Shown here piece after piece: positions 30,061 through 40,394 of a stretch of 64,000 nt of DNA (positions are counted from its first letter, which is position 1; each line of letters starts with the position of its first letter). Source of the DNA: Clostridium simiarum. Lineage in GTDB: Bacteria; Bacillota; Clostridia; Clostridiales; Clostridiaceae. The stretch lies in the NCBI RefSeq assembly GCF_018919175.1, contig NZ_JAHLQL010000008.1, positions 1-64,000 on the forward strand, written 5' to 3'. Under the pieces are notes generated by a model. It saw only the letters and a list, made by a program, of their open reading frames with translations. It did not search any database and had not been told where the DNA came from. The translations under genes were made by a program, and so were the position numbers.

Positions 30061-30350
30061 TGCTTTATTGGGTAATGTATGATATTTCAGAGAATAAATC
30101 TAGAAATACAGCAGTTAAAGCATGCAAGAATAAAGGATTATATAGGGTTCAAAAGAGTATTTTTTTAGGTGAACTTAATAAAAATCAAAAAGATGAGCTT
30201 AAGATTATCATGGAAAGGTTAGTAAATGAAGGTACAGATTCTATATACATTTTTCCAACTAGTAAAGATTATATCTATGATACAGATATAATTGGCAATG
30301 GTTTTGATAGGGAGTTGATTAGTAATGAAATTATATCAAAATTCCTTTAG
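30060..30350 (+). CDS. cas2: CRISPR-associated Cas2
   Basis: A 96-aa Cas2 that bridges two Cas1 dimers during spacer acquisition. It shows the ferredoxin-like start LYWVMYDISENKSRNTAVKA with the conserved Asp after the first strand, and GLYRVQKSIFLGEL. The ATG at 30060 overlaps the cas1 stop; a GTG at 30057 is also in frame. It overlaps cas4 by 26 bases, so all three adaptation genes are coupled. Confidence 0.94.
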   Translation: MLYWVMYDISENKSRNTAVKACKNKGLYRVQKSIFLGELNKNQKDELKIIMERLVNEGTDSIYIFPTSKDYIYDTDIIGNGFDRELISNEIISKFL

Positions 30351-30936
30351 TGAATTTGAGGAGTATGTAAGACCTTCAGATATAATAGAATTTTTATATT
30401 GTCCTAGATTTATATACTTTATGAAGAACCTAGGAATAAGACAATATGAAGAAAATAGATTTAAGGTACAAATAGGAAGAGAAAAACATTTAGATAAGAA
30501 ATCACAAAATGTGAAGCAAGTTAGAAAAAGAATAGGTGGAGTAAGCAAGGAGCAGGAGAAATATATAGTGTCTAAAAAGTATGGAATAAAAGGGATAGTA
30601 GATGAAATATATCTGCTAAATGATGGAACATATGCACCATTAGATTACAAATTTGCAGAGTATAAAGATAAAGATTTTGAAACTTATAAAACTCAGATGG
30701 CTATGTATGGGTTAGTTATTGAAGAGCTATATAAAGCTAAAGTAAATAAATTGTTTTTAGTATATTTAAGAAGTAAAAATTTACTTAAAGAGATTGAGTT
30801 TGATGATAAGTTAAAAAAGAAATCTATTAAATCTATTAATGATTATAAAAAGATTATAGATGGATATTATCCAAAAGCCACATCAAGTAAAGCCAGATGT
30901 ATTGACTGTTGTTATAGAAATATATGTGAAAAATAA
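30325..30936 (+). CDS. cas4: CRISPR-associated Cas4 exonuclease
   Basis: This 203-aa PD-(D/E)XK nuclease with a 4Fe-4S cluster trims prespacers and helps choose the PAM. Cluster cysteines are Cys26 (EFLYCPRFIYF) and the C-terminal set Cys192, Cys195/196 and Cys201 (ARCIDCCYRNICEK). The nuclease residues are Asp93 (GIVDEIY) and Asp107-x-Lys109 (PLDYKF). Gene order cas1-cas2-cas4 is the reverse of the common cas4-cas1-cas2. A terminator follows, splitting adaptation from interference genes. Confidence 0.94.
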   Translation: MKLYQNSFSEFEEYVRPSDIIEFLYCPRFIYFMKNLGIRQYEENRFKVQIGREKHLDKKSQNVKQVRKRIGGVSKEQEKYIVSKKYGIKGIVDEIYLLNDGTYAPLDYKFAEYKDKDFETYKTQMAMYGLVIEELYKAKVNKLFLVYLRSKNLLKEIEFDDKLKKKSIKSINDYKKIIDGYYPKATSSKARCIDCCYRNICEK

Positions 30937-30937
30937 T

Positions 30938-30961
30938 AAAAGGGAGATTTAATCTCCCTTT
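30938..30961 (+). terminator. Terminator between cas4 and cas8
   Basis: AAAGGGAGAT and ATCTCCCTTT pair around TTA right after the cas4 stop. It separates the adaptation unit from the interference operon, though the T run is short. Confidence 0.75.
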
Positions 30962-31035
30962 AACCTTGTTTTAATGGATTCTAATAAGAAATAGACATTA
31001 CATTTCAAAACTTATTTTACTGTATTTATTAATAT

Positions 31036-31070
31036 TTGACAATTATATGATAAAATATACATATAAAATA
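31036..31070 (+). promoter_or_regulatory. Candidate promoter of the interference operon
   Basis: TTGACA (31036-31041) lies in very AT-rich DNA with possible -10 boxes TACATA (16-bp spacing) or TATAAA (20-bp spacing). It is about 90 bases in front of cas8, behind the cas4 terminator. Confidence 0.45.
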
Positions 31071-31159
31071 TATTACTTATAAGATATAGATATTACTAAA
31101 GTATAAAATTTATAAAAATGAAGATAATAATAATGAAATTTAAATTAGGAGGTGAAAGA

Positions 31160-32845
31160 ATGATAAATGCAATAAGAGATATTGGAGCATACTTAAGAGA
31201 AAATAATGGAATAACAGAAGTTGATATTGTAAGAAGTTTAGTTAACAAAATTGAAGGGGATACAGTAAAAGAAATTCTTCTTATAGATATTAAGGATAAT
31301 GGTGAAATAGAAACACAAAGTGAAGAATTTTATGGAGATATAACTACTAAAGCGCTTTTTTATCAAGCAGGTAATGATGCTCAAGGGGGTGCTATGAGAG
31401 CAGATTTTTATAAAGATGATTCAAAGGAAATAGAAAAATTTGATAAGAAAATAAAGACCACATTAGCTTATTGTGATGTTGAAGATCATTATGATGAAGT
31501 TAGAGATATAATTTATCAAAAGATAAGGAGTCAAAATAAAAATTTTATAGTAGTAATATTATTAAATGGGAAATATCCATACGATTTATTGAAGGATAAA
31601 TTTTTAGATAAAATGTATGCTACTAGATTTAAATCTATAGGTGGAAAACATATATGCCATTTTTGTGGAGAAAAAAAGGAGGTTTTTAATACTACAACTT
31701 ATAAGTTTTATACCAATGATAAGGAAGTTTATGGTTCTATAGATGAAAAAGATAAATTTGGAGTAACTATGTGTAAAAACTGCTTGAATGATATTTTAAT
31801 TGGGAAACAGTATATTGAAGATAAATTAACTACCTATTGGATTGATAAGAGTGTAATGTTTTTACCACATAATTTTAATGAACAAACAGAAGCAATGTAT
31901 GAAAACAGCACAATTATTAATGAAGATAAGAAAAATTTTATATCTAATATATATGATGATGAAGAAATAGTTTTAGAGTTATTAGGCAAAGGAAATACAG
32001 AAACAGATATAATTTTCTTTGATAAGGATGGAAATAAAACATTTTATATACAGCATACAATAAAAAGTATGCTACCGTCCAGATTTAGCGAACTAGCTAT
32101 TTTACTTAATAAATATGGCATTAAGTTATATAATATTATAAATTTTTCAACTGCTATTAAGGTAGGATTGAAAGGAATTGAAACTACTAATAAAGAGAAG
32201 CTTAGAATAGTAGATGCTATATTTTCAGGAAAAAGTATTCAAAGAAATACTTTTTTCACTAGAGCTATGATGGTTCATAAATATGAGTTTATAAATGGAA
32301 AAAATAAATTTACTATCAGTAATATAGGTAAAGTCTATAATTTCTTAGTTGATTGTGGATGCTTAGAGGGAGGATTTAAGGTTATGACCAAATATAGTGA
32401 TTATAAAGAATTGTTCTTGGATAATCCAAGTTATTTTAATAGTAGTGAAAAGAAGGCATGGTTTTTAATTGGTATGGCCTATAATTATGTTAATTATATG
32501 ATAAAAAAAGGCAACTCAACAGAAGAAGGAAAGTTAGCAGATAGAAGTTCCTTAGATAAAAATTTCTTTTTTGCAAGAAGGTTTGACTTTAAGGACTTTA
32601 TATATTTTAGCAATTTACTAAGTGATAAAATGATAAAATATAGAATTTCATCAGTATGGATTAAAGATATGCTTACAGAATCAAAAGAGTTAATGGCTAA
32701 TCCTAATGGTAAGTTAAGTTCAGATGAAGCTAAATATATATTTTTTTGGGGAATGGATAGTTACTTTAAAAAAGACGGAGAGAGTACATCTAATGTAGAT
32801 ACTGATATAAATGAACAAATACAAGAAACTGGGGAGGAAATCTAA
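31160..32845 (+). CDS. cas8b: Cas8b-type large subunit (Csh1/TM1802 family)
   Basis: This 561-aa protein is the large Cascade subunit that should recognise the PAM. It contains a zinc-ribbon-like pair Cys166/Cys169 (HICHFCGEKK) and Cys205/Cys208 (TMCKNCLNDI), as in the Csh1/TM1802 family of type I-B systems. The C-terminal helical part (LSSDEAKYIFFWGMDSYFKK) would hold the small-subunit-like bundle. The start at 31160 follows AGGAGGTGAAAGA. It is first gene of the cas8-cas7-cas5-cas3-cas6 operon and is nearly contiguous with cas7. Confidence 0.88.
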   Translation: MINAIRDIGAYLRENNGITEVDIVRSLVNKIEGDTVKEILLIDIKDNGEIETQSEEFYGDITTKALFYQAGNDAQGGAMRADFYKDDSKEIEKFDKKIKTTLAYCDVEDHYDEVRDIIYQKIRSQNKNFIVVILLNGKYPYDLLKDKFLDKMYATRFKSIGGKHICHFCGEKKEVFNTTTYKFYTNDKEVYGSIDEKDKFGVTMCKNCLNDILIGKQYIEDKLTTYWIDKSVMFLPHNFNEQTEAMYENSTIINEDKKNFISNIYDDEEIVLELLGKGNTETDIIFFDKDGNKTFYIQHTIKSMLPSRFSELAILLNKYGIKLYNIINFSTAIKVGLKGIETTNKEKLRIVDAIFSGKSIQRNTFFTRAMMVHKYEFINGKNKFTISNIGKVYNFLVDCGCLEGGFKVMTKYSDYKELFLDNPSYFNSSEKKAWFLIGMAYNYVNYMIKKGNSTEEGKLADRSSLDKNFFFARRFDFKDFIYFSNLLSDKMIKYRISSVWIKDMLTESKELMANPNGKLSSDEAKYIFFWGMDSYFKKDGESTSNVDTDINEQIQETGEEI

Positions 32846-32846
32846 A

Positions 32847-33767
32847 ATGGCTAATACAAGAGAATTTTTATTATTTACAGATTGTACTATGGCAAATGCT
32901 AATGGTGATATGATAAATGAAAATAGACCTAGATATGATGAAAGCACAGGAAAACTAGAGATGTCTGATGTTAGGATAAAAAGATATTTTAGAGAAGAAG
33001 CAGATGATAGAGGATTAAAAGTATTTGTTAGAGCAACTAAAGATGATAAAGATAAGTATCTAGATTGTAAAGGAGTAGCAAATAAAATAATATTAGATAA
33101 TTTCGTAAAGGATGAAACAGACAAAAAAAAAGTAAAGGAGTTAACGGAAAAAGGTAAATTAGGGTTGGAATCATTATTAAAATCAGATTATATAGATGTT
33201 AAATTATTTGGAGCAGTTGTGACAGAACCTAAATTTAATATAACCGGACCACTTCAAGTTATGTGGAGTAAAAGTATACATGAGGCTGAAATAAAATTTG
33301 CACAAGGAACAGCATCATTTACGTCAGGTGAAGGTAAAGTACAAGGAACAATATGGTCAAAATACTATACTCCTTATGCATTATTTAGAACATATATGGT
33401 ATATAATGATCAATGTGCAAAAAGACAAGGTATAAAAGTAACTGACGAAGAATTAGAAGACTTTAAGGATATATTATTATCTGGTATTAGAAACTATAAA
33501 AGTACATCAAAAAATCAAATGCCTAGAATATTAGTTGAAGTAATATATAATAAAAATTATATAGACGGTGAGCTTGATTATGTAGATGTAAAATATGATA
33601 AAGAAGATTTGGCATTAAGAGGAATAGATGAATTTACTTTTGATTTTTTAAACTTAAAAAGATTTGTAGATTTGCATAAAGATGTTATTAAAAAAGTAAA
33701 TATATATATTCATCCGAAAGTAAAAGTTGAAAATATATCAGAAGAATTTAATCTTATATACATGTAG
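32847..33767 (+). CDS. cas7: Cas7 backbone subunit (Csh2 family)
   Basis: The 306-aa RAMP protein forms the Cascade filament along the crRNA. Typical Cas7/Csh2 segments are FLLFTDCTMANANGDMINEN, RPRYDESTGKLEMSDVRIKR and VKLFGAVVTEPKFNITGPLQ. The ATG at 32847 sits just behind the cas8 stop with GGGAGGAAA in front. It overlaps nothing and leads into cas5 after 20 bases. Confidence 0.94.
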   Translation: MANTREFLLFTDCTMANANGDMINENRPRYDESTGKLEMSDVRIKRYFREEADDRGLKVFVRATKDDKDKYLDCKGVANKIILDNFVKDETDKKKVKELTEKGKLGLESLLKSDYIDVKLFGAVVTEPKFNITGPLQVMWSKSIHEAEIKFAQGTASFTSGEGKVQGTIWSKYYTPYALFRTYMVYNDQCAKRQGIKVTDEELEDFKDILLSGIRNYKSTSKNQMPRILVEVIYNKNYIDGELDYVDVKYDKEDLALRGIDEFTFDFLNLKRFVDLHKDVIKKVNIYIHPKVKVENISEEFNLIYM

Positions 33768-33787
33768 AAAGCTTTGAGGTGTGTATA

Positions 33788-34456
33788 ATGAAGGCTTTAA
33801 GTTTTAGAGCATCTGGAGATTTTGCAAGGTTTAGGTGTCCTTACACAACAACTTCTGCATTAACCTACACTGTTATGCATCCTATAGCTATAAAAGGTCT
33901 TATAGGTGCAATAATGGGAATAGATTATGAAGATTTATATGAGTATACTAAGGAAATGAAGATAGGAATTGAAGTATTAAAACCTATAAAAAAAGATACA
34001 CAAAGCTTTAATTTAGTGCCACAAATTAAAAATAATGGCTCACCTACATTTCCGTCAAGAATAGAGTTTTTAAGAGATGTATGTTATAGAATTTATGTTA
34101 TAGATTCAGATGAAAAATTAAATGAAATAAAAAGGGTGTTAGTAAATAGAAGTTATACATTTACCCCCTATTTAGGTGCTAGTGAACATATAGCAAAGTT
34201 GCAATTTGAAGGTATAGAAGAAGTAAATAATGTATCACAAGAAATTGGATTAGTTAATTGTACAATACCTAAAGAGCAAATTATATTGGAGAAGAATCAG
34301 GATGTGCAACTTTGTCTTGATAGAATTCCAGTAAAAAATGAAAAAACTCGAGAATATGTTAAATATGAAAAAGTTGTATTTGTACCAGGAGGAAGCATGG
34401 TTGCACAATTAAATTATGTTTTAAAGGTGGGTGACTCTAATGTGTACTTCTTTTAA
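33788..34456 (+). CDS. cas5: Cas5 (type I-B)
   Basis: A 222-aa RAMP protein that caps the 5' handle of the crRNA. It shows the Cas5 N-terminus MKALSFRASGDFARFRCPYT and the loop HPIAIKGLIGAIMGI. The start ATG 33788 is chosen for its spacing to GAGGTG; a GTG at 33779 is in frame but covers that site. Its end overlaps cas3 by 17 bases. Confidence 0.92.
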   Translation: MKALSFRASGDFARFRCPYTTTSALTYTVMHPIAIKGLIGAIMGIDYEDLYEYTKEMKIGIEVLKPIKKDTQSFNLVPQIKNNGSPTFPSRIEFLRDVCYRIYVIDSDEKLNEIKRVLVNRSYTFTPYLGASEHIAKLQFEGIEEVNNVSQEIGLVNCTIPKEQIILEKNQDVQLCLDRIPVKNEKTREYVKYEKVVFVPGGSMVAQLNYVLKVGDSNVYFF

Positions 34457-36752
34457 ATTAAAATCTCATATATTTGCTAACAGTAAAGGTGATCAACTTC
34501 TAGTTGACCACCTAACTGGTGTTGCAGAAATAGCTTTGAATACTACAAAATATAATGGTGTTATAAATGATGAGTTAGAAGAAGTGGTAAAAACCATAGG
34601 GCTATGCCATGACTTTGGAAAGGCAAGTTCTTATTTCCAAGAGTATTTGCAAGGAAGATATTACGGGGAACTGAAACAACATGGTGAAATATCGGCTTAT
34701 TTTACTTATTATATGCTACCTGGTTGTTGGAAGATGTTGGGCTTTATATGTGTGAAGCGACATCATGGTAACATAGATATTGATAATAGTTTTTTTAGTA
34801 CTGATAATGAAAAAAATCTTAAAGATATAAGTGAAGATATAAGAAAAAATATAGATGAGTTACAAGTTATATATAATAAGGATTTAAAAGAATTCTTTGA
34901 TAAAATGAAAGATGGAAGTCTTATTAAAGAAGTAAAGTTAAGTTATATAAAAAGAGCAGCAGTTATAAAAAAGAAATCTATAAAAGAACAAGAAGAAGAG
35001 TTTATATGGCTTCAATATTTATGGTCATTGTTATTGACAGGAGATAAAACTCAATTAATCACAGGAAATACATTTAAAAATAAGGGGATATTTACTGATA
35101 AGTTTACTAAAAGGTATAAAAATAAATTAAGAGAGGATTTAATAAATAAAATTCCTAATATAGAAAAATCACTATTATTTAATATTAGAGATGATATATA
35201 TAATAACACTATAGATTCAATAAATAATATAGATTTGGATAAGGATAGGATATTGTCTATTAATGTACCAACAGGAACAGGTAAAACCATATCTGCCTAT
35301 GGTGCAGCATTTAGGTTAAGCGAAAGATTAATAGATGAGAAGATGATAATACCTAATATAATTTATAATATTCCTTTTATGAGTGTTATAGACCAAAACT
35401 ATGATGTATTAGAAGAAATAATAAACTTGAATAATGTTGATGTAACAAGTGATTTAATACTAAAACATCATTCTATGTCACCAATAGAGTATAGGGATAG
35501 TGAAGAGAAAGAATACAGAAATTATGATGCAAGATTTTTGGTAGATAACTGGCAAAGCACAGTTATAACCACAACATTTGTTCAATTGTTTAATACTATG
35601 TTTAAATCAGGTTTGAATGCAATAATGCATAGATTCCATAAACTTGCTGGATCAATAATAATATTAGATGAGGTTCAAGCGATACCACCTAAGTATTATC
35701 CAATAGTTGAAGATTTATTTAGTATATTATGTGATAAATTTAATTGTTACGTTATAACAGTAACAGCAACTAAACCTTTATTTTTACAAGGAAAAGAATT
35801 AGTTAAGAATAATGATGTTATATTTAATAAAATGAATAGAATAATATTTGAAAATCATACTGAAAATATGTTAAATTTAGATGATTTTAAAGAGATATTA
35901 ATTAATGATATAGAGGAAAATAAAAATAAAAGTTTTCTTATAATATTAAACACTGTAAAGTCAACTTTAGATGTATTTGATTTTTTAAAAGAAGAATTAA
36001 ATGGAACTAGGAAAATAATATATTTAAGTACAGAAATTATTCCAGAGGTAAGATTAAAGATAATAAAAGAAATCAAAAGTAGCAAAGAAAAATATATATT
36101 AGTATCAACGCAGTTAATTGAAGCTGGGGTAGATTTAGACTTTGATGTTGTATACAGAGATATAGCACCAATGGATTGTATAAATCAATCAGCAGGAAGA
36201 GCTAATAGAAATGGAGTTAATGGTAAAGGGATAGTTAAGATTTATAGGTTAATAGGTGAAAGTCAAAAAACATTTGCTTCACATATTTATTCAGGACCAC
36301 TATTAGAAGCTACGTTGAAAATACTAGATGGTAGAGAAAAAATTGAAGAAAGTGAATTGTGGGAAATTAACAATATGTATTTCTCAAAGTTAAGAGAAGT
36401 GACCAAAAATAAAAGTTTGCAAGAATATACAGAATACTGTGAAAATATAAAAGCATTAAGATTACAAAGCATTAGAAAGTTGGAATTAATAGAAGAAAAT
36501 AAGAATAAAATAGATGTTATTATTAGATATAACAGTGAATCAGAAGATTGTATAAAAATAATTGAGAACAGTGAAGATTATGAAGATCAACAAATTGTGA
36601 ATGCTTGGAGAACACTAAATAAATATAGAATAGCTGTAAATAAAAATGATGTGATAGATATGGTACATGAGATAAAGGGAAGCAATTTTTTAAATAAAGA
36701 AGATTACGATAAAAATAGGGGAATAATAAGAAGAAGTACTACTTGTATTTAA
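34440..36752 (+). CDS. cas3: Cas3 nuclease-helicase (HD + DExH)
   Basis: This 770-aa Cas3 degrades target DNA recruited by Cascade. The N-terminal HD nuclease has His57-Asp58 (LCHDFGKASSYF) and metal-binding His108-His109 (VKRHHGNID). The SF2 helicase has Walker A at about 277-285 (NVPTGTGKTISAYG), the DExx box at about 410 (ILDEVQAIPP) and motif VI NQSAGRANRNG. HD and helicase are fused in the usual order. The ATG at 34440 lies inside the end of cas5, with AGGTGGG upstream. Confidence 0.95.
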   Translation: MCTSFKLKSHIFANSKGDQLLVDHLTGVAEIALNTTKYNGVINDELEEVVKTIGLCHDFGKASSYFQEYLQGRYYGELKQHGEISAYFTYYMLPGCWKMLGFICVKRHHGNIDIDNSFFSTDNEKNLKDISEDIRKNIDELQVIYNKDLKEFFDKMKDGSLIKEVKLSYIKRAAVIKKKSIKEQEEEFIWLQYLWSLLLTGDKTQLITGNTFKNKGIFTDKFTKRYKNKLREDLINKIPNIEKSLLFNIRDDIYNNTIDSINNIDLDKDRILSINVPTGTGKTISAYGAAFRLSERLIDEKMIIPNIIYNIPFMSVIDQNYDVLEEIINLNNVDVTSDLILKHHSMSPIEYRDSEEKEYRNYDARFLVDNWQSTVITTTFVQLFNTMFKSGLNAIMHRFHKLAGSIIILDEVQAIPPKYYPIVEDLFSILCDKFNCYVITVTATKPLFLQGKELVKNNDVIFNKMNRIIFENHTENMLNLDDFKEILINDIEENKNKSFLIILNTVKSTLDVFDFLKEELNGTRKIIYLSTEIIPEVRLKIIKEIKSSKEKYILVSTQLIEAGVDLDFDVVYRDIAPMDCINQSAGRANRNGVNGKGIVKIYRLIGESQKTFASHIYSGPLLEATLKILDGREKIEESELWEINNMYFSKLREVTKNKSLQEYTEYCENIKALRLQSIRKLELIEENKNKIDVIIRYNSESEDCIKIIENSEDYEDQQIVNAWRTLNKYRIAVNKNDVIDMVHEIKGSNFLNKEDYDKNRGIIRRSTTCI

Positions 36753-36764
36753 GGAGGGAATTTA

Positions 36765-37415
36765 TTGAAACTAAAAGTTTGTAGAGTAATGTTTGATGAT
36801 ATGAAACTAACTCCAAGACATGGGGAAAAAATAAGAGGATATTTGGGAAATAAATATAGTGGGAATAATCTTCTACATAATCATGAAGAAGATAAATTTA
36901 TATATAGATATCCTCTAGTACAGTATAAGGTATTATCAAAAATTCCGATTATTATAGGAATTAATGAAGGGGCAAATACTGTAGCTAATATAGGAATTAA
37001 TAATGATGAATTAGTACTTGATGGTATTAAATATGACACATTTCAAAAAGAAATAATTAAACATGAATTTGAATTTGGGTGTGAAGATGATTATATTGAG
37101 TATAATTTTTTAACTCCTTGGATATCGTTAAGTCAAAAAAATATTGAAGCTTACAGAAGGGGCAATAAAATAGAGCAGGAAGAAATATTAAAGAAAATTT
37201 TAATAGGAAATATTATTTCTATGTCAAAGGGAATAGACTATACTGTGGATAAAAGAATTAACTGTTGGGTTAATTTAAAAGAAAAAGAAGTTATGCTAAA
37301 AGGTATTAAGCATATAGCATTCATAGGGAATTTTAAAGTGAACTTTAATATTCCAAACTATTTTGGTATTGGTAAATCTGTATCAAGAGGATTTGGAACC
37401 ATAGAAAGAGTATAA
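36765..37415 (+). CDS. cas6: Cas6b-like crRNA endonuclease
   Basis: The 216-aa RAMP protein should cut the repeat RNA into crRNAs. N-terminal KVCRVMFDDMKLTPRHGEKI and LLHNHEEDKFIYRYPLVQYK match the Cas6b N-domain type. The C-terminus carries the glycine-rich RNA-binding loop NYFGIGKSVSRGFGTIERV. His19 and other His residues are candidate catalytic groups, but the active site cannot be fixed by eye. It starts at TTG behind AAGGAGGGAATTTA. It is the last cas gene, next to the array, rather than first as in many I-B loci. Confidence 0.85.
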   Translation: MKLKVCRVMFDDMKLTPRHGEKIRGYLGNKYSGNNLLHNHEEDKFIYRYPLVQYKVLSKIPIIIGINEGANTVANIGINNDELVLDGIKYDTFQKEIIKHEFEFGCEDDYIEYNFLTPWISLSQKNIEAYRRGNKIEQEEILKKILIGNIISMSKGIDYTVDKRINCWVNLKEKEVMLKGIKHIAFIGNFKVNFNIPNYFGIGKSVSRGFGTIERV

Positions 37416-37615
37416 AATATAGTGGAATTTTAAGAAGTAGACAAGTGATAAGTTTTTTAACGTTGATAAATCAATAGGCTTTAGGGTATACTAAGTATGT
37501 AATGTGGACAGAAATAGGAACTTTTTAGATTATAAAAGTATGATTAATGAAACTTTTAAACTTGTCTTTAAAATGCTATAAAGCGCACTAACTCTATAAA
37601 GTTTAAGAAATTGCT
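37416..37615 (+). promoter_or_regulatory. CRISPR leader
   Basis: A 200-bp AT-rich stretch without genes lies between cas6 and the first repeat. The intact repeats begin here and degenerate repeats lie at the far end, so this is the leader side, with promoter and integration signals. New spacers should enter at 37616. Confidence 0.75.
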
Positions 37616-40394
37616 ATATTAGAAACTAATCCATTAAAACAAGGATTGAAACGTATTTTTTCAATTATTAAACCTCCAACACTAACAGATATTAGAAACT
37701 AATCCATTAAAACAAGGATTGAAACTCTTTAGATGTTTCCCACGCAACACAGTTTCTTGCATATTAGAAACTAATCCATTAAAACAAGGATTGAAACGGT
37801 TCTCCAGTTATAACTATGTGTACCATTTCTAAAATATTAGAAACTAATCCATTAAAACAAGGATTGAAACTATTTCTCCACACTCCTATGTTGCACCACT
37901 GTGCTATATTAGAAACTAATCCATTAAAACAAGGATTGAAACGTATAGTTAACCTTATAACCTTCGTGTATTTCACAATATTAGAAACTAATCCATTAAA
38001 ACAAGGATTGAAACTGTTTAAAAGAACGTCTAGAAGAAGTGGTGGCAACATATTAGAAACTAATCCATTAAAACAAGGATTGAAACGCTTGTAAGTTTAT
38101 ATTGCCTAGCTTGGCTCTGCTCATATTAGAAACTAATCCATTAAAACAAGGATTGAAACGCTAATATTTCGCCTTCTTCTCTATCTGTTATAGCATATTA
38201 GAAACTAATCCATTAAAACAAGGATTGAAACTTGGAGCAATCCCAGTTAAAGAAAGCAAGATTTATAATATTAGAAACTAATCCATTAAAACAAGGATTG
38301 AAACATTGGGATAGTTAAAAAATAACCCAGTGTGGGAGTATATTAGAAACTAATCCATTAAAACAAGGATTGAAACGGGTTGACAGTTAGAGAGTTGTCT
38401 GAGAAATCCAATATATTAGAAACTAATCCATTAAAACAAGGATTGAAACAAAACTAGAATGGATGCAAATGAGGCTTTGTTTGTATATTAGAAACTAATC
38501 CATTAAAACAAGGATTGAAACTCAATGATGGTAAAGCGGGAACTCCAGATGTGGTGCATATTAGAAACTAATCCATTAAAACAAGGATTGAAACAAGCAG
38601 AAGATACTATTAGCGGACAAGAGGCTAGAGATATTAGAAACTAATCCATTAAAACAAGGATTGAAACAACATAAGATATAAGAAGGTGGTTTTATGACCA
38701 ATCATATTAGAAACTAATCCATTAAAACAAGGATTGAAACATGTACTAATCCAGAAAATACAAGTAGCGGCTGAATATATTAGAAACTAATCCATTAAAA
38801 CAAGGATTGAAACGATCGGTAGCATTATAAGAATCCTCGCTTGTCCAAATATTAGAAACTAATCCATTAAAACAAGGATTGAAACTTTTGCCTTTTTTAT
38901 TACCTAAAAGAGAATATGAGGATATTAGAAACTAATCCATTAAAACAAGGATTGAAACCATTTTTGAAAATAAAATCGTGGCTATGGGTGATGATATTAG
39001 AAACTAATCCATTAAAACAAGGATTGAAACCACAGCAAATAATTTCTTTCATTTTTTCCTCTTAAATATTAGAAACTAATCCATTAAAACAAGGATTGAA
39101 ACCTATTCTTGAAACTCATTTTTAAATATGATAAACATATTAGAAACTAATCCATTAAAACAAGGATTGAAACAACGCTTTGTAGTACACTTTACTTATT
39201 AAAGGTACTATATTAGAAACTAATCCATTAAAACAAGGATTGAAACTATGGTTTGATTACTGACATAGTACAATTGATAAACATATTAGAAACTAATCCA
39301 TTAAAACAAGGATTGAAACTAAATAAGGACATTCGAATACTCCTTGGCTGTAGTATATTAGAAACTAATCCATTAAAACAAGGATTGAAACCAAAGATTG
39401 TCTCTTTATAAAAGCTTTTACTTCAGGATATTAGAAACTAATCCATTAAAACAAGGATTGAAACTACAATCTATATGGAAATACACAGCCTGAAAATACC
39501 ATATTAGAAACTAATCCATTAAAACAAGGATTGAAACTTTGGAAGTGCAGAAGCAGGTAAGGCGGCTTTAATTATATTAGAAACTAATCCATTAAAACAA
39601 GGATTGAAACCTAATATAAGTTTCACCAATAATAATTTTATGCTTCTATATTAGAAACTAATCCATTAAAACAAGGATTGAAACAAACAAAGGATTTAAA
39701 CTTAGCATGGTTATTATATCAATATTAGAAACTAATCCATTAAAACAAGGATTGAAACTATTTTTTAACTGTTTAGTAGAAAAAAATTATATGAATATTA
39801 GAAACTAATCCATTAAAACAAGGATTGAAACCAAGACAGTAAAGGTACTAGGAGCTTCAGATAATAATATTAGAAACTAATCCATTAAAACAAGGATTGA
39901 AACCAAGTTCCATTTTCCGTAACAGCATACTTTATACTATATTAGAAACTAATCCATTAAAACAAGGATTGAAACAAAGGATTTTCGGAAGATATTAAAT
40001 ACTCAAATAGCTATATTAGAAACTAATCCATTAAAACAAGGATTGAAACACGCTTCCACAAGGTTAAGATATGTCTTATATTGCATATTAGAAACTAATC
40101 CATTAAAACAAGGATTGAAACAGGGGGAATAAGTTTGTTTGGGGATAGATTAAGAGAATATTAAAAACTAATCCATTAAAACAAGGATTGAAACCCTCCA
40201 GGCACTTGTTGTAGTCCAAATAAGCTGTCATATTAGAAACTAATCCATTAAAACAAGGATTGAAACACACAAGGTATATTTTAATATTCTTATATTTTTT
40301 TGATATTAGAAACTAATCCATTAAAACAAGGATTGAAACATATTACTATTGAATCATTTATAACCTCAAATATATATTAGAAACTAATCCATTA
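37616..40394 (+). CRISPR. Type I-B CRISPR array, 38 full repeats plus one truncated
   Basis: The repeat is 37 bp, starting ATATTAGAAACTAATCC and ending ACAAGGATTGAAAC, the ATTGAAAC end being typical of type I-B handles. Counting by eye gives 38 full copies (starts 37616, 37689, 37761 ... 40230, 40303) and a last copy at 40374 that breaks off after 21 bases. There are thus 38 spacers of about 34-37 bp. All repeats look identical except copy 36 (40158), which has one G to A change, and the truncated last one. The degenerate end and the leader position show transcription on the plus strand. Confidence 0.98.

Noticed and set aside
37779..38094. Open frames on both strands inside the CRISPR array with repeated ETNPLKQGLK or NPCFNGLVSNI
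   Set aside because: They are translations of the 37-bp repeat and spacers, not genes.
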